Notes: generated by a model from the letters alone, not told the origin. A DNA stretch of 35,553 nt from Funneliformis mosseae (GCA_910592005.1 CAJVPP010000338.1:1-35553); one strand, 5' to 3'. Numbered from the stretch's first letter, positions 11,301-21,315 are shown. A program made the numbers and translations.

Positions 11301-12235
11301 TTCTTCTGAAGCATTTTTGAGATGCTCTATTTCTCTATTAAGATTTTAAATTTCTTGCTTACACTGAAAATAATCTCATTCTAGTTGATTAATTCATCTT
11401 TTATTCTGATGATTATTATTAACTTTTATTGGTAATTTATTACAAAGATAAAAGTTCTCTTTTTTCAGCTCAACTTTATATTCTTTATATATTCTTTTCT
11501 GCCTTAGATGAGGCCTGCAAAAATGACATTCTTTTTTCGTGATTATAAAAGAGAATGAGTGAACTTTTGATTTATATAGATTTTTAAAAAGCACATGATC
11601 TTGACTAGGATTTTATTTTGCAAAAATACAAGAAAAAAAGTATCCCTAACTAATAAGAAGAATCTAATTTCATAAATACCAGCTTTTTTTCCACCTTCTG
11701 CAGTTGCATCTTTAGATTCACATTTTTATATCATAATTTCTTATTCACACTAATTCACTCTCTATATTCCTTTTCTATGTTTTGCATAAATTTTCTAAAA
11801 GTTCGTCTATTATAATTGAGTAGATACTAAATTAATATTTTAAGTTCATTATAACCTACCGATTATTTTCTTCCTCATGATCATAGGCAAATTTATCAGT
11901 TTAAAGCCCACTATCTATAATAAATATATATGATAATGCTGGGAATATATTACATTCTGATCAACTTTGAGATCATGATATTTTTTCCTAAGCTATAGAT
12001 TTATTATGTCATTTCTATTTAATGAATTATTATAAACCTCTAATGTGTGTTTCAAATAAGATTCAATTTGTTCAGACTTCTCAAAAATAGATTCTAATAG
12101 GATAGGATTTTTAGAATGTTGCAAGAGTTTCTGACAAGCTCTTTTGATAAAACTTTCAGATAATCTATCAATAATGTATTTATAGTCAAAATAGAACATT
12201 TTATTAAATATAGTTTTACACAAAAAAGTTTGCAT
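8385..12235 (-). pseudogene. Gag-like polyprotein with CCHC knuckle and retropepsin, decayed
   Basis: On the minus strand a long degenerate reading runs in order. First, coiled-coil segments (about 12235-10620; e.g. EIEHLKNASEEEILELKSEI, ADNLIIGREILAD). Second, a gag-like region with MAGIPQPFFD (about 10530), ITERDQAI(stop)YLRGC and NPWDEYWHITGGCL. Third, a helical part ending near LEDMQKVI. Fourth, a zinc knuckle CRETGHSKRSYP (about 9215-9275), where the family has CGETGHxxxxC, two ligand or Gly positions being changed by G-to-A. Fifth, a retropepsin-like domain with FLDSAS at about 8860-8875 (D-S/T-G type active site) and NQFRMKLHRKAY near 8560. No reverse transcriptase follows. Almost all stops lie at Gln or Trp positions. 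Gag and protease assignments are inference from motifs and recalled multicopy fungal homologues. Confidence 0.7.
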
Positions 12236-12354
12236 AAAAGAAATTCACCCCTAGTATAGGACATAGCATTAAACATATAGATAAATATGTAAAAATAATC
12301 AGCCACTAAGGCATTTTATTGATATAGGAAAAGTAAAATACAAATTTACTATAT

Positions 12355-13620
12355 ACACATAACTTATTCAAAATCTACATTCAAACTGTTTTTGTTTCTC
12401 TTGGACCTAATTGGAGGTGCGTTAAGTAGTAAAGATATATTTATTATTAGAATATTCTGTAAAATTAGTAAAATCCTTACAAAATTTATTACAATAGATA
12501 AATCTGATTATTGTATAGGGAGTTTTTGCTTCGTAAAGATAGTAATAACAATATATATTTCTTATATCTCTAATAAAAATATTTAAACATATTATTTATC
12601 CAGCTACTTGCATTTCAATAATTCTGAATTCATCTTTATCTAATCCAAATGATTTGTGAACCTAATACATCCTATCATTAGCTTTACGCTATAGTTTTAT
12701 TTCATCATCTTTTTCTTTCTGCAATATACAAGATAAGCGTAAATTTTCAACATATATGAGCTCATATTTTTTTCCATTATATTTCATCACAAATATGATA
12801 TCTGGTTGTCTTTCTGCTCGCTCTTCACTTTTTCTATTCACACTAGTTGAACTTTAACGTTCAGTATTAAAAAATAATAATATTAATATTAGTTTAGAAG
12901 TTTTTTAACTTGACGCTCGCAATACAATTATTTCTAATTATATTATTATTTACCTGCTGACATAAGATAACCTTCTTAAAGGAAGACTTTTTAATGTGAC
13001 TCAAATAGCAGAAACTATTACGTTAGTCACATAAGTACCTTCATTTTGTAATTTTGTAAATTCAGAATTAAAGGTAGAATTATTTCAAAAATCATTTAGA
13101 GAATCCAAAATTCTTGATGTGACATCTGTAATCTCTTCATCTGATTCTTTCTATTCTCTATTATGTGAAAGTTTTTGTGATAAAATACTAATATTACTTT
13201 TTGTAAGTTAATTACAAATTCTTCACATTTTTCTCATATAATTCATAAAAGTGATAAAGAAACTATATCCTCTACTGATTTCTAAAAATAGTATAATGAT
13301 AAATTAAAATGATATTTAGCGCTAGATAAAAAAACATGAGATTATATATAAAAAAAGAATTTTACCATAAAAGATTCCTTTAGCTATTCTAGTAATTTTT
13401 ATATCAGATTTAAATCATTACTAATTACTTAGTTGACTAGAGGATCTTTTCAAGTTAAGTCAGAAATAGATACTTCATTTACATCTGAAAACAAATACTA
13501 ATAAAGCTGTGACATATTTTTTCTGAGTTTACCCTTTAGTGCTTTAATATTTTTTTTGATTTATCTGAAGTAAGAGGCCTTTTTCGTTTATTTTTATCGT
13601 GCTGATATTATATAAATTAC
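12355..13620 (-). pseudogene. Multicopy fungal family protein, nuclease-like tail, decayed
   Basis: The minus-strand reading begins near 13620, passes FVINLQKVIL and DEEITDVTSRILDSLNDF (about 13080), NEGTYVTNVIV and LPLRRLSYVSR, then SEERAERQPDIIFVMKYNG (about 12780). Next come KKYELIYVENLRLSC (the family usually has YVECSRL) and VHKSFGLDKDEFRIIEMQVA (about 12600), and it ends LLLNAPPIRSKRNK...DFE followed by TAA near 12357. I recall this C-terminal arrangement from a large glomeromycete family whose PDI.....Y.L.YVE pattern resembles a PD-(D/E)XK core; that function is only a suggestion. Stops sit at Gln and Trp positions, and there are at least two frame changes. Confidence 0.55.
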
Positions 13621-13704
13621 AGACTATTTAAAGCTAATTTTGAACTAATACAAATATATAATTAATTAGTCTAGATATATATGTTAAAAAAAAATATCAA
13701 AAGC

Positions 13705-14556
13705 TAGTGTTTTGCAAAATCGAATCAGATTAGATTTTTTCAAATCTGATCTGATCTGATTTTCATTTTTCAGGATTTGAATCTGATCTGAATCTGATAG
13801 ATCTGTTAAAATCCAGATCCAATCTGAATCTAATGGATCAAATCTCAAATCTGAATCTGACAGATCAGTTTAAGTTCAAATCTGATCCGATCTGAATCTA
13901 AAAGTATTATTGAAAAAATGAATTTTCAATTCTAAAAGAAATTTAAAAATGGTTCTTTTCAATGAAAGGAACTTTTTTGACTCTAAAAGAGTTCTGAAAA
14001 AGTCATTCCTTTTCATTAAAAGGAACCTTTTCAGTTCTAAAAGAATTCTGAGAAGTCATTCCTTTTCATTGAAAGGAATTTGTTAGCTCTAAAAGAGTTC
14101 TAAAAAGTCATTCCTTTTTAATGAAAGAAACTTTTCAGCTCTAAAAGAGTTCTAAAAAGTCATTCCTTTTCAATAAAAGGAACTTTTCAGCTCTAAAAGA
14201 GTTTTGAAAATTCATTTCTTTTCAATAAAAGGAACTTTTCAGCTCTAAAAGAGTTCTGAAATTCGTTTCTTTTTAATAAAAAGAATTTTTCAGTTCTAAA
14301 AGAGATCTGAAAATTCATCCCTTTTCATTGAAAAGGAACTTTTCAGCTTTAAAAAAGTTGAATTCAGATCTGATGGATCAGATCTGAATCCAATCTGAAT
14401 CTGATATATTAGATCTGAATCTAAATCTAAATCTGACAAATTAGATCTGATCTGAATCTAAATCTGAATTAGATCTGAATCTGATAGATCTGATCTGAAT
14501 CTAATTCATTAGATTTGAATTAGATTCAGATTGATCTGAATTTATGCGAAATACTA
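13705..14556. mobile_element. hAT-type non-autonomous element, 852 bp
   Basis: The left end TAGTGTTTTGCAAAATCGAATC matches the inverted right end TAGTATTTCGCATAAATTCAGATC. Both resemble hAT termini (TAGTG...GCAA). Outside them lie TCAAAAGC (13697-13704) and TCAAAAGT (14557-14564), an 8-bp target-site duplication differing by one C/T. Inside there is no transposase. Two ATCTGA-rich blocks (about 13720-13905 and 14352-14545) flank a central tandem array. I infer a non-autonomous hAT element that carries satellite DNA. Confidence 0.7.
13925..14356. repeat. Nine 52-bp tandem repeats with paired hairpins
   Basis: The word TCTAAAAG (or a one-step variant) recurs at 13931, 13982, 14036, 14088, 14140, 14192, 14244, 14295 and about 14347, giving a 51-54 bp period. 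Each unit contains a CCTTTTCATTGAAAGG hairpin and a larger inverted repeat centred on CTCTAAAAGAG, whose arms read ACTTTTCAG and CTGAAAAGT. Copies differ mainly by transitions and 1-2 bp indels. Confidence 0.85.
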
Positions 14557-14839
14557 TCAAAAGTGCATACACTGTTAAATTAAAATAAAACCCTATTCTT
14601 ATATGATTAGCTACTTTAACACTTAAATAAAGACTTTATGTGATACTAAAATAATCACATTAAATTAAGTATATAGCTATAGCCTAACTACCCTTTATAC
14701 TGCTGAGGAAAAATTCTGTGAGCGGGCTAATAGGATATTTAGTCTATTATGCTTTCTTCCTCAGAATGGTATTACTGTTTACATTATTTATCATTCAAAT
14801 AAATTCTAGTTACTAGTAATTTAAAGCTTGATATCTTAC

Positions 14840-15119
14840 CTTTGATAGAATTTTGAGAAGAATAGCATGACGTAAGAAGTCTCATTCATATTAATTTTCA
14901 CAAATATTACAGCCTACTTAATAATACTTTTTAGCTCATTTTGAGTTATCTAAATTTTTTTTTCAATTTCTTGGTAAATAACAGATCTAGCGGTAATATT
15001 CTCTTCCTTAGCATTTGATAAAAAATTATAAATTTTAGTATATATATTGGTAGATATAGCTAAAATAAAAGAATTTACGAGGTGTAAAAATACTTAACTC
15101 TGATATACTGCTCAGCCAT
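14840..15119 (-). pseudogene. First-exon remnant of an unknown gene
   Basis: From ATG 15119 (minus) the first residues read MAEQY. The coding-like line is then found in neighbouring frames: SELSIFTPRKFFYF, followed by NIYTKIYNFLSNAKEENITA, RSVIYQEIEKKI (stop at a Gln position), ITQNELKSII and NETSYVMLFFSKFYQ. It ends at a good splice donor, AAAG|GTAAGA (14840/14839). The next exon was not identified; the 260 bp before the hAT element look non-coding. Function unknown. Confidence 0.45.
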
Positions 15120-15610
15120 TTTAAATCTCCATCTATACCTTTACCAACTTACACTCATGTTGGAGAGAGAAAAAGAAGAATATGTAAGGCAGTTTATGCT
15201 GAAAATTTATGTTCAAGAATAAGAACATATGGAATATGCATTAAAAATCTCAACTTTTAGAATGATGTTTTGTAACAATATATATACAAAATTTTTTTGC
15301 TCACCTGACTGCTTACTACTAAGATCTGATAATATTATATTAATATATTCTGTTCAGAATCAGTGATATCAGAGAGCCTATCCCTCTGGAGCAAAATATA
15401 TATCAGTAAATGTCTGCTTTTTTAAAAAATATTTTCTTCAGAATGAAGAAACCAATTCACTACGCAGATTGATAAATCAAGAAACATCACACAAGCAATC
15501 ACACAGAGTTACAGATAATTTGTAGTGTACACTTTAACAAGAATCAGAAACACATTTTATTTATATCACACACTGTTTTTCTACATACATTGTGACTGGA
15601 CAGTATATTA
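15120..15610. other. Intergenic stretch, nothing firm
   Basis: Only a short minus-strand reading around 15340-15400 (RDRLSDITDSEQNIL) looks possibly coding. No transposon ends, tRNA or regulatory structure was recognised. Confidence 0.3.
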
Positions 15611-15615
15611 TTTTA

Positions 15616-16290
15616 TTAAGAAAATATTTGAGATTTAGGCCAAGATTTGATCTGAAAAATTTGACGCTTTAATTTACTATTATTATACAAATCTGAGAAA
15701 TTTATGGTAATATCCTTTTCATGAATATAGTATAGGAATTCTGATGGCAGTGAATTGCATATTCTTTATATTTCTACTGATTTACTCTTATATTTCACAC
15801 AGTCTGAAATTTTAATGATATTCTCAAAGTTATATCTAATAAGATAAAATTTAGAATTCTGTAACTATTTTAATATGTTATACCAAGCTGTACCTCTAAC
15901 ATCTATGTAGCCTTACTGATATAATACTCTAAAAGTAGCTAAGTATGCTATAGTATATAATCGTTTATATAACTGATTTTTCTTCGCTTCTGTCTAAGTA
16001 GTAGCAAATTAAATGTTATACTGATTTTCTACATAAAATCAGTCAATCACATAATTAGATTCTATTAGTTTTTTATTAATGAAATGATATATTTTATCAT
16101 GAAGAATAATACCTAAAAACTTTTTATTATCATAAGTATCATCATTTCTCACCACCTTCCAAATCTATTTTGCCAATGACTTAAGCTTCTTCTTGTAATT
16201 CCTGTAGACTCGCTGAATAACCATTGTATAGAAATTCTCAAACTGATAGTTATATTATCTTACAATCAAAAATCCCCAAAATCGCTTCAT
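15616..16290 (-). pseudogene. Unknown family, tandem copy B, decayed
   Basis: The ATG at 16290 (minus) opens MKRFWGFLIVR (stop) YNYQFENFYT. It continues VYRNYKKKLKSLAK (stop) IWKVVRNDDTYDNKK, then KNQLYKRLYTIAYLATF, GTAWYNILK, SKFYLIRYNFENIIKISDC and LPSEFLYYIHEKDITINFSD, ending at TAA 15616-15618. The single frame holds for about 220 codons, with stops only at Gln, Trp or Arg positions. The block IWKVVRNDDT aligns with V(stop)NIVRNDDTPN of the upstream copy A, so the two are paralogues. No known domain was recognised. Confidence 0.55.
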
Positions 16291-16486
16291 AGATCTTCTT
16301 CAAAAAATATTTTATTAAAATATATTAAAAGATCTAACCCAGAATAGACAAATCATGCATAGCGTCTTGGCCAATTTCACTAGGCGATCATGCATACAGA
16401 GCATTGCATGAGTAAAGTAAAAAATAAATTGATTGATTTATTGATAAATATATATGAATATGAAATATACTATTTTAATAAAGAAT

Positions 16487-17672
16487 CTATGCTTTAGAAA
16501 ATTTGACGCACATATTTACAATTATTATTTAAATCTGAGAATCTATATTAATAAACTTTCCCTCAGTAGTATAATATCCAGATTTAAAATAGTCAATTTT
16601 TAGCGAATCATATAGATATAGTTTACCTGCTAATTTGCATTCATATCGCGCATATTCTGAATTTTTAACATAGTTTACGTTCTTATTGTTAAGGTATTTA
16701 TAATATTCAGGATTTGCTAGCCATTTTGATATATAAGGTCAAATACTATATGTAACGAGTTTATAACCTTTTAGATGTAATTCTATAAAAGCAACTATAA
16801 TGTGCTATATTATTTAATCATTTCTGTAACTGATCTCTCTTTTTTTCTACTTAAATACTAAGATGATAATAATCATATTCCTTATACTCTGTAGCCTGTT
16901 TGACTAAATATTCTTTAATATATTTTTGAGTAATATTTTTATTATATGCTTTTTTAATACAATTGGCATAATCATCGGTATGTAAATCATATTCTTCTTG
17001 AGTTAGAGAATTTATTTTCCATTCACTAGTTGAAAGTATATCTAAATATTTCATTCTATTAGGAGTATCATCATTTCTCACTATATTTCAAACTCGTTTT
17101 GTCTAAGTTTCAGATTTTAACTTGAAAGTTCTTCAAGTCTGTTGGATTATTTTTGCACTATTAAATATATGATATGCAGTCTTTTTCTATAATTCATATT
17201 CATAGTCTGTATTACATCTATAACCCTAACTAGAAAAATCAGTATATTTATTACATATCTCATAAATTTCATCTTTACTTAGTTCTGATGCTATTCTTCT
17301 TCCTTTTTTCTGAATAGGATTAGAATATGCAAGACACTTTTTGGCTGTTTTAGCAATGCATTCATTTAGATGTTTATTTGCACATTTGATAGTATTTTCA
17401 CAAATAAATACTAAGGAGTCGCATGCAGTGCAATAAATACAAAATGAGCATCTCTCAGCTTTAAATCCCCCATCTATATATACTCTTTCAATCATCTGGA
17501 TAAATCCATTTTTGGAAAAGTATTTTGAGTTATGTTTAAGAAGTTTCTTAAATGGATAACGAACATGAGAACACTACATTTCTGGTGTTTCACTACTATA
17601 CCTATATTGCAGATTGTTTAATGCCTGCACTACTACAGGATTTAAATTGGAATAGTTGTTAGATTTAGCCAT
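16487..17672 (-). pseudogene. Unknown family, tandem copy A, mildly decayed
   Basis: From ATG 17672 (minus): MAKSNNYSNLNPVVVQALNN, one stop, then a run from about 17560 to 17226 without interruption. This run contains a Cys-rich segment (about 17450-17350, CSFCIYCTACDSLVFIC...CANKHLNEC) that could bind zinc, and RRIASELSKDEIYEICNKYT. After a frame change near 17090 it reads V(stop)NIVRNDDTPNRMKYLDIL (17081 onward), EEYDLHTDDYANCIKKAYNK and KQATEYKEYDYYHLSI. A final open block from about 16745 contains WLANPEYYKYLNNKNVNYVK and LYLYDSLKIDYFKSGYYT. Few stops remain, so it is younger than or better preserved than copy B. Function unknown; I recall similar multicopy glomeromycete proteins. Confidence 0.6.
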
Positions 17673-17689
17673 TTTGTGGGTATAGTGAA

Positions 17690-17735
17690 ATTATAGCTGT
17701 TTTAGTGATTTATAGCATTTTTAGTGATTTTTAGC
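17690..17735 (-). promoter_or_regulatory. Repeated promoter-like element upstream of copy A
   Basis: Read on the minus strand, the 60 bp before ATG 17672 contain three imperfect copies of a CACTAAAA..GCTATAA motif (ATCACTAAAAATGCTATAA, ATCACTAAAACAGCTATAA, then TTTCACTATACC). The TATAA words and their position suggest a core promoter. Experimental support is lacking. Confidence 0.35.
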
Positions 17736-17739
17736 AAGT

Positions 17740-18060
17740 ATATTATAATAAATATCAGATTCATTTTTATTCGATTGTTCAAAGAACTTCGAGATGAAAT
17801 AATTTTTCCCTGATGTCATGATTCGGTTAAATTAGATCCTATCACTGAATTATAAAATCTCTATTACATGAGATCTCCTCTAGTTCCTAGTCAGTTCCTG
17901 CAATCTCAAATTATAAGATGGTATGTACGGTACATATTAATCATGTGTTAAAAAACGCTAGGCCCGATGTGGGTAAAACTTTATTAATACAGTATGTGTG
18001 CTAAAAGAAATATTTATAAAAATTAAAAAAAAATAGTACCATAAAAATATAATATAAAAC
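17740..18060. other. Left edge of the GC-richer island, non-coding
   Basis: No ORF or RNA gene is apparent. From about 17940 the base composition shifts: CpG becomes frequent (ACGCTAGGCCCGATGTGGG at 17957) and C/G-containing words increase relative to the preceding 17 kb. No inverted repeat marks this edge. Confidence 0.4.
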
Positions 18061-18067
18061 GAAAAAA

Positions 18068-18632
18068 CTAGCAATTTAAATTTCTAAACGAAAAATTAAT
18101 AGTTGTCGTAAAAAGTGAAACCTGTATTTGAAATTTTTGGTTTTTATTGTAAGTGATGTATCGAATTGGACCTTTATAATTATTTACACTGGCTTCTTCA
18201 ATTTTAATAGTAAATTCGTCTCTCCAACCGCCAGCATTTACTTTATTTTTGATTGAAGCTCCAATAAAATCGGATGGTATTTGGCAAGTCCTAATTTGTT
18301 GCCTACAGCGATAACTGAACTTTCGATTAAAGAATCTTTACCGCAATAAGAGCAGAAATTACTGAAAGAGGGATATTCGTCTTTTTTACAGTTAGTGCAG
18401 TGCAAGGTTCCTAGAAATAAGAAAGTTAAGAAAGTTAGCAAAGAATTGAAAGAAAAAAATTACATAAACAAAGTTTACTACCTTTTATAACATTTGTAGA
18501 AGGAATAAGTGTCTCGTTTTTACATATTGCGCATTTTGAGGGATTCTTATCAAATCCATTTAAAAACCTTATAAACCAAGAACAGTCAGCGTAACTATTC
18601 TTATATTCTTTACAGTAAGTACAGTATTTCAT
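18068..18632 (-). CDS. Small zinc-ribbon protein, two exons, 3' frame uncertain
   Basis: Exon 1 (18632-18482) encodes MKYCTYCKEYKNSYADC and later SKCAICKNETLIPS. A 71-nt intron (18481-18411) begins GTAGTAAAC, contains a GCTAAC branch-like word and ends TTTCTAG. Exon 2 gives TLHCTNCKKDEYPSFSNFCS then YCGKDSL, so there are four CxxC knuckles, a pattern of paired zinc ribbons. The direct frame stops at 18238 (107 aa, ending ELQSKIK). In another frame of the same strand, about 18290-18068 reads SDFIGASIKNKVNAGGWRDE, then FTIKIEEA and GPIRYITYNKNQKFQIQVSL, and stops at TAG 18070-18068. This looks equally coding. Either a one-base frameshift near 18275 or an unrecognised splice joins them. Function unknown; zinc binding is inferred. 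Confidence 0.55.
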
Positions 18633-18639
18633 ATTTTAT

Positions 18640-19905
18640 AAAAATATTTTTTAATTTCGCTTGTAATAAAACTTGAAAAAGGTCTTTATATAACAGCTTC
18701 AGAAATTTGAAGAACAGTCCCGGAATATTTGGTAGATCACCTAATCTGATAAAAAGTGTCCTGAATAAACAAATAGAATTTAAGCTCAGCCCAAATGTTA
18801 CGTAATACTTAATTTTCACTTAGTTGTTCGATTTTTTACACGCATAATGATGCTATCATGCCATTTCTCTCTCTCAAATGAAAGTATAAATTGGGAATCA
18901 TTTAGTTTACTATCATGAGAGTTAATAATCACCTGAATAACGTGTAGATTTATAATTTACATTTGCAAAACGCACACATTTTAAAAATCAATCAAAACAT
19001 TCTTTATTGCAAAGTAATATATGAGAAAGGGCCGGCTGGCTAAGTAAAAAATGAAACTAATAAAAGATATTGGAGTAGCAGGTTGTTTCAAGGGAGAAAT
19101 AAAGCATGAATGCCTGCCCATATAATGGCAGTTCCTTCCCCAGGATAATTGTTAAAATTTTCTAGTACTACGCAGGTCTATTATGCGTAATACTACAATC
19201 TCTGCCGCAGTAATACGAATATAAGTCATCACATAATACTTCGCATACATTCTATGATATATAATAAACTATACCATACTGGTTTCTATAATCTCCGTGT
19301 TAATCCAACTTCACCGAGAGTAAACTCACGAGCTTATCATAGGGTTTCATGTTTAGGTAGTTTATTTATTTTATTAATTGTGATATTAATTAGTGTTGAA
19401 TTTTAAGTTTTCATAATAACGCAGACCAAAAAAAAATTAAAATTAATCACGATATCAAATTTTGAAAAAAAATTGGTTTCTGTCATGTCGGACTGTATCT
19501 TGAACGAGACAATTATCGAAAAACAAAAATAACATTTAACAAATCATGAAGTAGTGATGAGCAAAAATTATAAATACGATAGAGAGGCACCAAATTAACT
19601 AGTAAACTATTTTAACTAAATTACCCAACAAATTTATCGTTGATTTTCCGAAATTTTTGAAGTATTGATTAATTGTAAATCACGAGATTTTTGCATTTAA
19701 TGAATCATCTGAAGTGACATTTTAATTATGCAATTTATTAATAAGTGAAATAAAATAAACGATAATTTACATTTCATCTTGTTAATATTCTTAAGTTAAT
19801 AAAATTTATTTAATATAGCTAGTTTTTAAGATATGATTTGTTACTTGATTTGATAAAAATAAATATTGTTAAAATTAATTAATGATATTTAACCTAACGT
19901 CTTCG
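18640..19905. other. Island intergenic region, no gene seen
   Basis: About 1.2 kb between the zinc-ribbon gene and the vWA gene. A 69-codon open frame on the minus strand (18819-18610) overlaps exon 1 of the zinc-ribbon gene in another frame and does not look coding. The region around 19165-19260 contains several ATACT/GTAATAC words, including TATTATGCGTAATACT (19179-19194), shared with 7447-7462. From 19360 the sequence is AT-rich and likely 3' flank of the vWA gene. Confidence 0.4.
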
Positions 19906-19908
19906 ATA

Positions 19909-21284
19909 TTAACGACCAACAAGAGCTAAGTTTTCCATCAGTGTAATAAGTGTTAAACAGGTTGGACACATATCATAATCACATTGTTCACATCTTAGAT
20001 GCCTTCCTATGTAAGGCTTTTTATCTTCATCGCATATCCATGTCCCTGGTATATTTACGTATCTCATTGGATGATCTTCTAGACAACGACTTATAGGTTT
20101 GCATTGTCGACCAGGTTCGCAGTGACTAGGGCAAGCGTCAAAATTACAAGAGGAACAGTGAAATTCAGATGTCTATACCAATAATAAAAAGATATGAGCG
20201 AATGTGAGAGAGAAAGAAAAGGTTTTATGAAAAAAAAGAGAAAAATAGCTTACCTTGGACGACGGACCATCTTTTCCACACACGTCACAAAACCACAGAT
20301 TTTCACGATATTCTCCATTTACCATTCTCAAATCATGTCCTGCAAAGCATTGCGGTCGTAACATATCATTCATGGATGAAGATACATCGACCAGCAGAGC
20401 GTAATCAATGGCAACATTGCTAAGTTGTCTGTGTTGTTGGACTTCAGCCCATGTAGCAGAAATATCACCGATAGCGAGATTGTTAAGTGAAAGGGAGAGG
20501 GACTTGGTAACCTTATAAGCGATATTCAAGAATGCAAGTTCGAGTAGAAGAAAATCATCAACAGGAATATAGTCGAAATAACCAGCTCTGGCCATCTAAA
20601 ATGAAAGGTACGAAAGGATAATATTTGAGTGAGAGGTTTTATGTGAAGGAACATCCACAATTTAAGAAAAAGATGACAGCATTGAGTTGGTCATTTGATA
20701 CTACAACTAACTAACTTTTTTTAAAAACATTTATTCACGGCCAAATGTCAACACTGTCAAAGGTAAATAAAGGCATACCTCTTGCATTTTACTCGCGTTC
20801 ACACGGTCTCCAACTCCGACAACAAACATGAAGTTATTGTCTTCCTTTGTAAATTTGTCATATATTTCCCTACTACATTGCCTGGAACTCATCGAACTAA
20901 GATTGTCATCTCCATCTGTCACGACTATTAGTACCCAGGGACGAGAAGGGTAGGCATTTCGACGGAAGGTTCTATCTATGACTCCAGATATACTGTCATA
21001 GAGGCAAGTGTCACCGGATGCGACATTTCTTAATGAATTAAGGGACTGATGAAGTAAGTTTTCATCCGATGTGAAGCTCTTTAAAGAAGAAATACATAAA
21101 TAAAAGGAGGTGATTGTCAATAAACAATGTAGAAATAGCAGCAACACCGTAAAAAACGCTTTACCTGTCTAATTGTTAAAAAGTCGCTAAATGTTGCAAT
21201 GCACCCGCGATCTAATCCGTCCCGATGCAAATTTGTTACAAGTTCTTTGCTGGCCCTAATAGCACAATTACATTTAGTTTCCAT
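19909..21284 (-). CDS. Circularly permuted vWA-domain protein with tandem C1/ZZ-like zinc fingers
   Basis: Four exons on the minus strand: 21284-21165, 21078-20779, 20595-20254 and 20172-19909. All introns begin GTAAG/GTAAA/GTATG and end AAG or TAG; all junctions are phase 0. The product is 341 aa with no interruption. Residues 1-140 read like the part of a von Willebrand A domain that normally follows its first strand: helix 1 (CAIRASKELVTNL), strand 2 (CIATFSDF), the MIDAS Thr loop (ASGDTCLYDSI, Thr 64), strand 4 with VLIVVTDGDDN (Asp 95), and strand 5 (FMFVVGVGD). The missing strand 1 with its DxSxS motif occurs only later, at residues about 205-214 (ALLVDVSSSM). Two related Cys/His fingers follow: C-x3-H ... 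WFCDVCG ... FHCSSCNFDACPSHC, and CLEDH ... WICDEDK ... LRCEQCDYDMCPTC. No signal peptide or membrane segment is evident, so a cytosolic or nuclear protein is likely. An in-frame TAA three codons upstream of the ATG supports the start. Partners and role are unknown. Confidence 0.85.
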
Positions 21285-21315
21285 TCTTTTTTAGTCAGTA
21301 AAAGTTGAAACCTCA

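Noticed and set aside
12094..12306. 70-codon minus-strand ORF
   Set aside because: It overlaps the better coiled-coil-like frame 11993-12235 on the same strand.
12392..12586. 64-codon plus-strand ORF
   Set aside because: It is the antisense of the C-terminal part of the minus-strand family gene, whose reading is more convincing.
1650..13620. Alternative genetic code (TAA/TAG as Gln, TGA as Trp) in the left compartment
   Set aside because: The readings are strikingly continuous with that code, but TAG also stands at an invariant Trp (about 3019), TGA at a probable Arg (about 3940), frames shift repeatedly, and catalytic or zinc residues are lost by the same transitions. The intact island genes use the standard code.
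13925..14356. CRISPR-like array
   Set aside because: The 52-bp units are repeated along their whole length with no unique spacers, and they sit inside a hAT-type element of a eukaryote.
18610..18819. 69-codon minus-strand ORF
   Set aside because: It overlaps exon 1 of the zinc-ribbon gene in another frame and has no domain or Cys pattern.
19040..19360. Possible tRNA or 5S rRNA gene in the GC-richer stretch
   Set aside because: No acceptor-stem pairing, A/B-box pair or 5S internal control region could be found.
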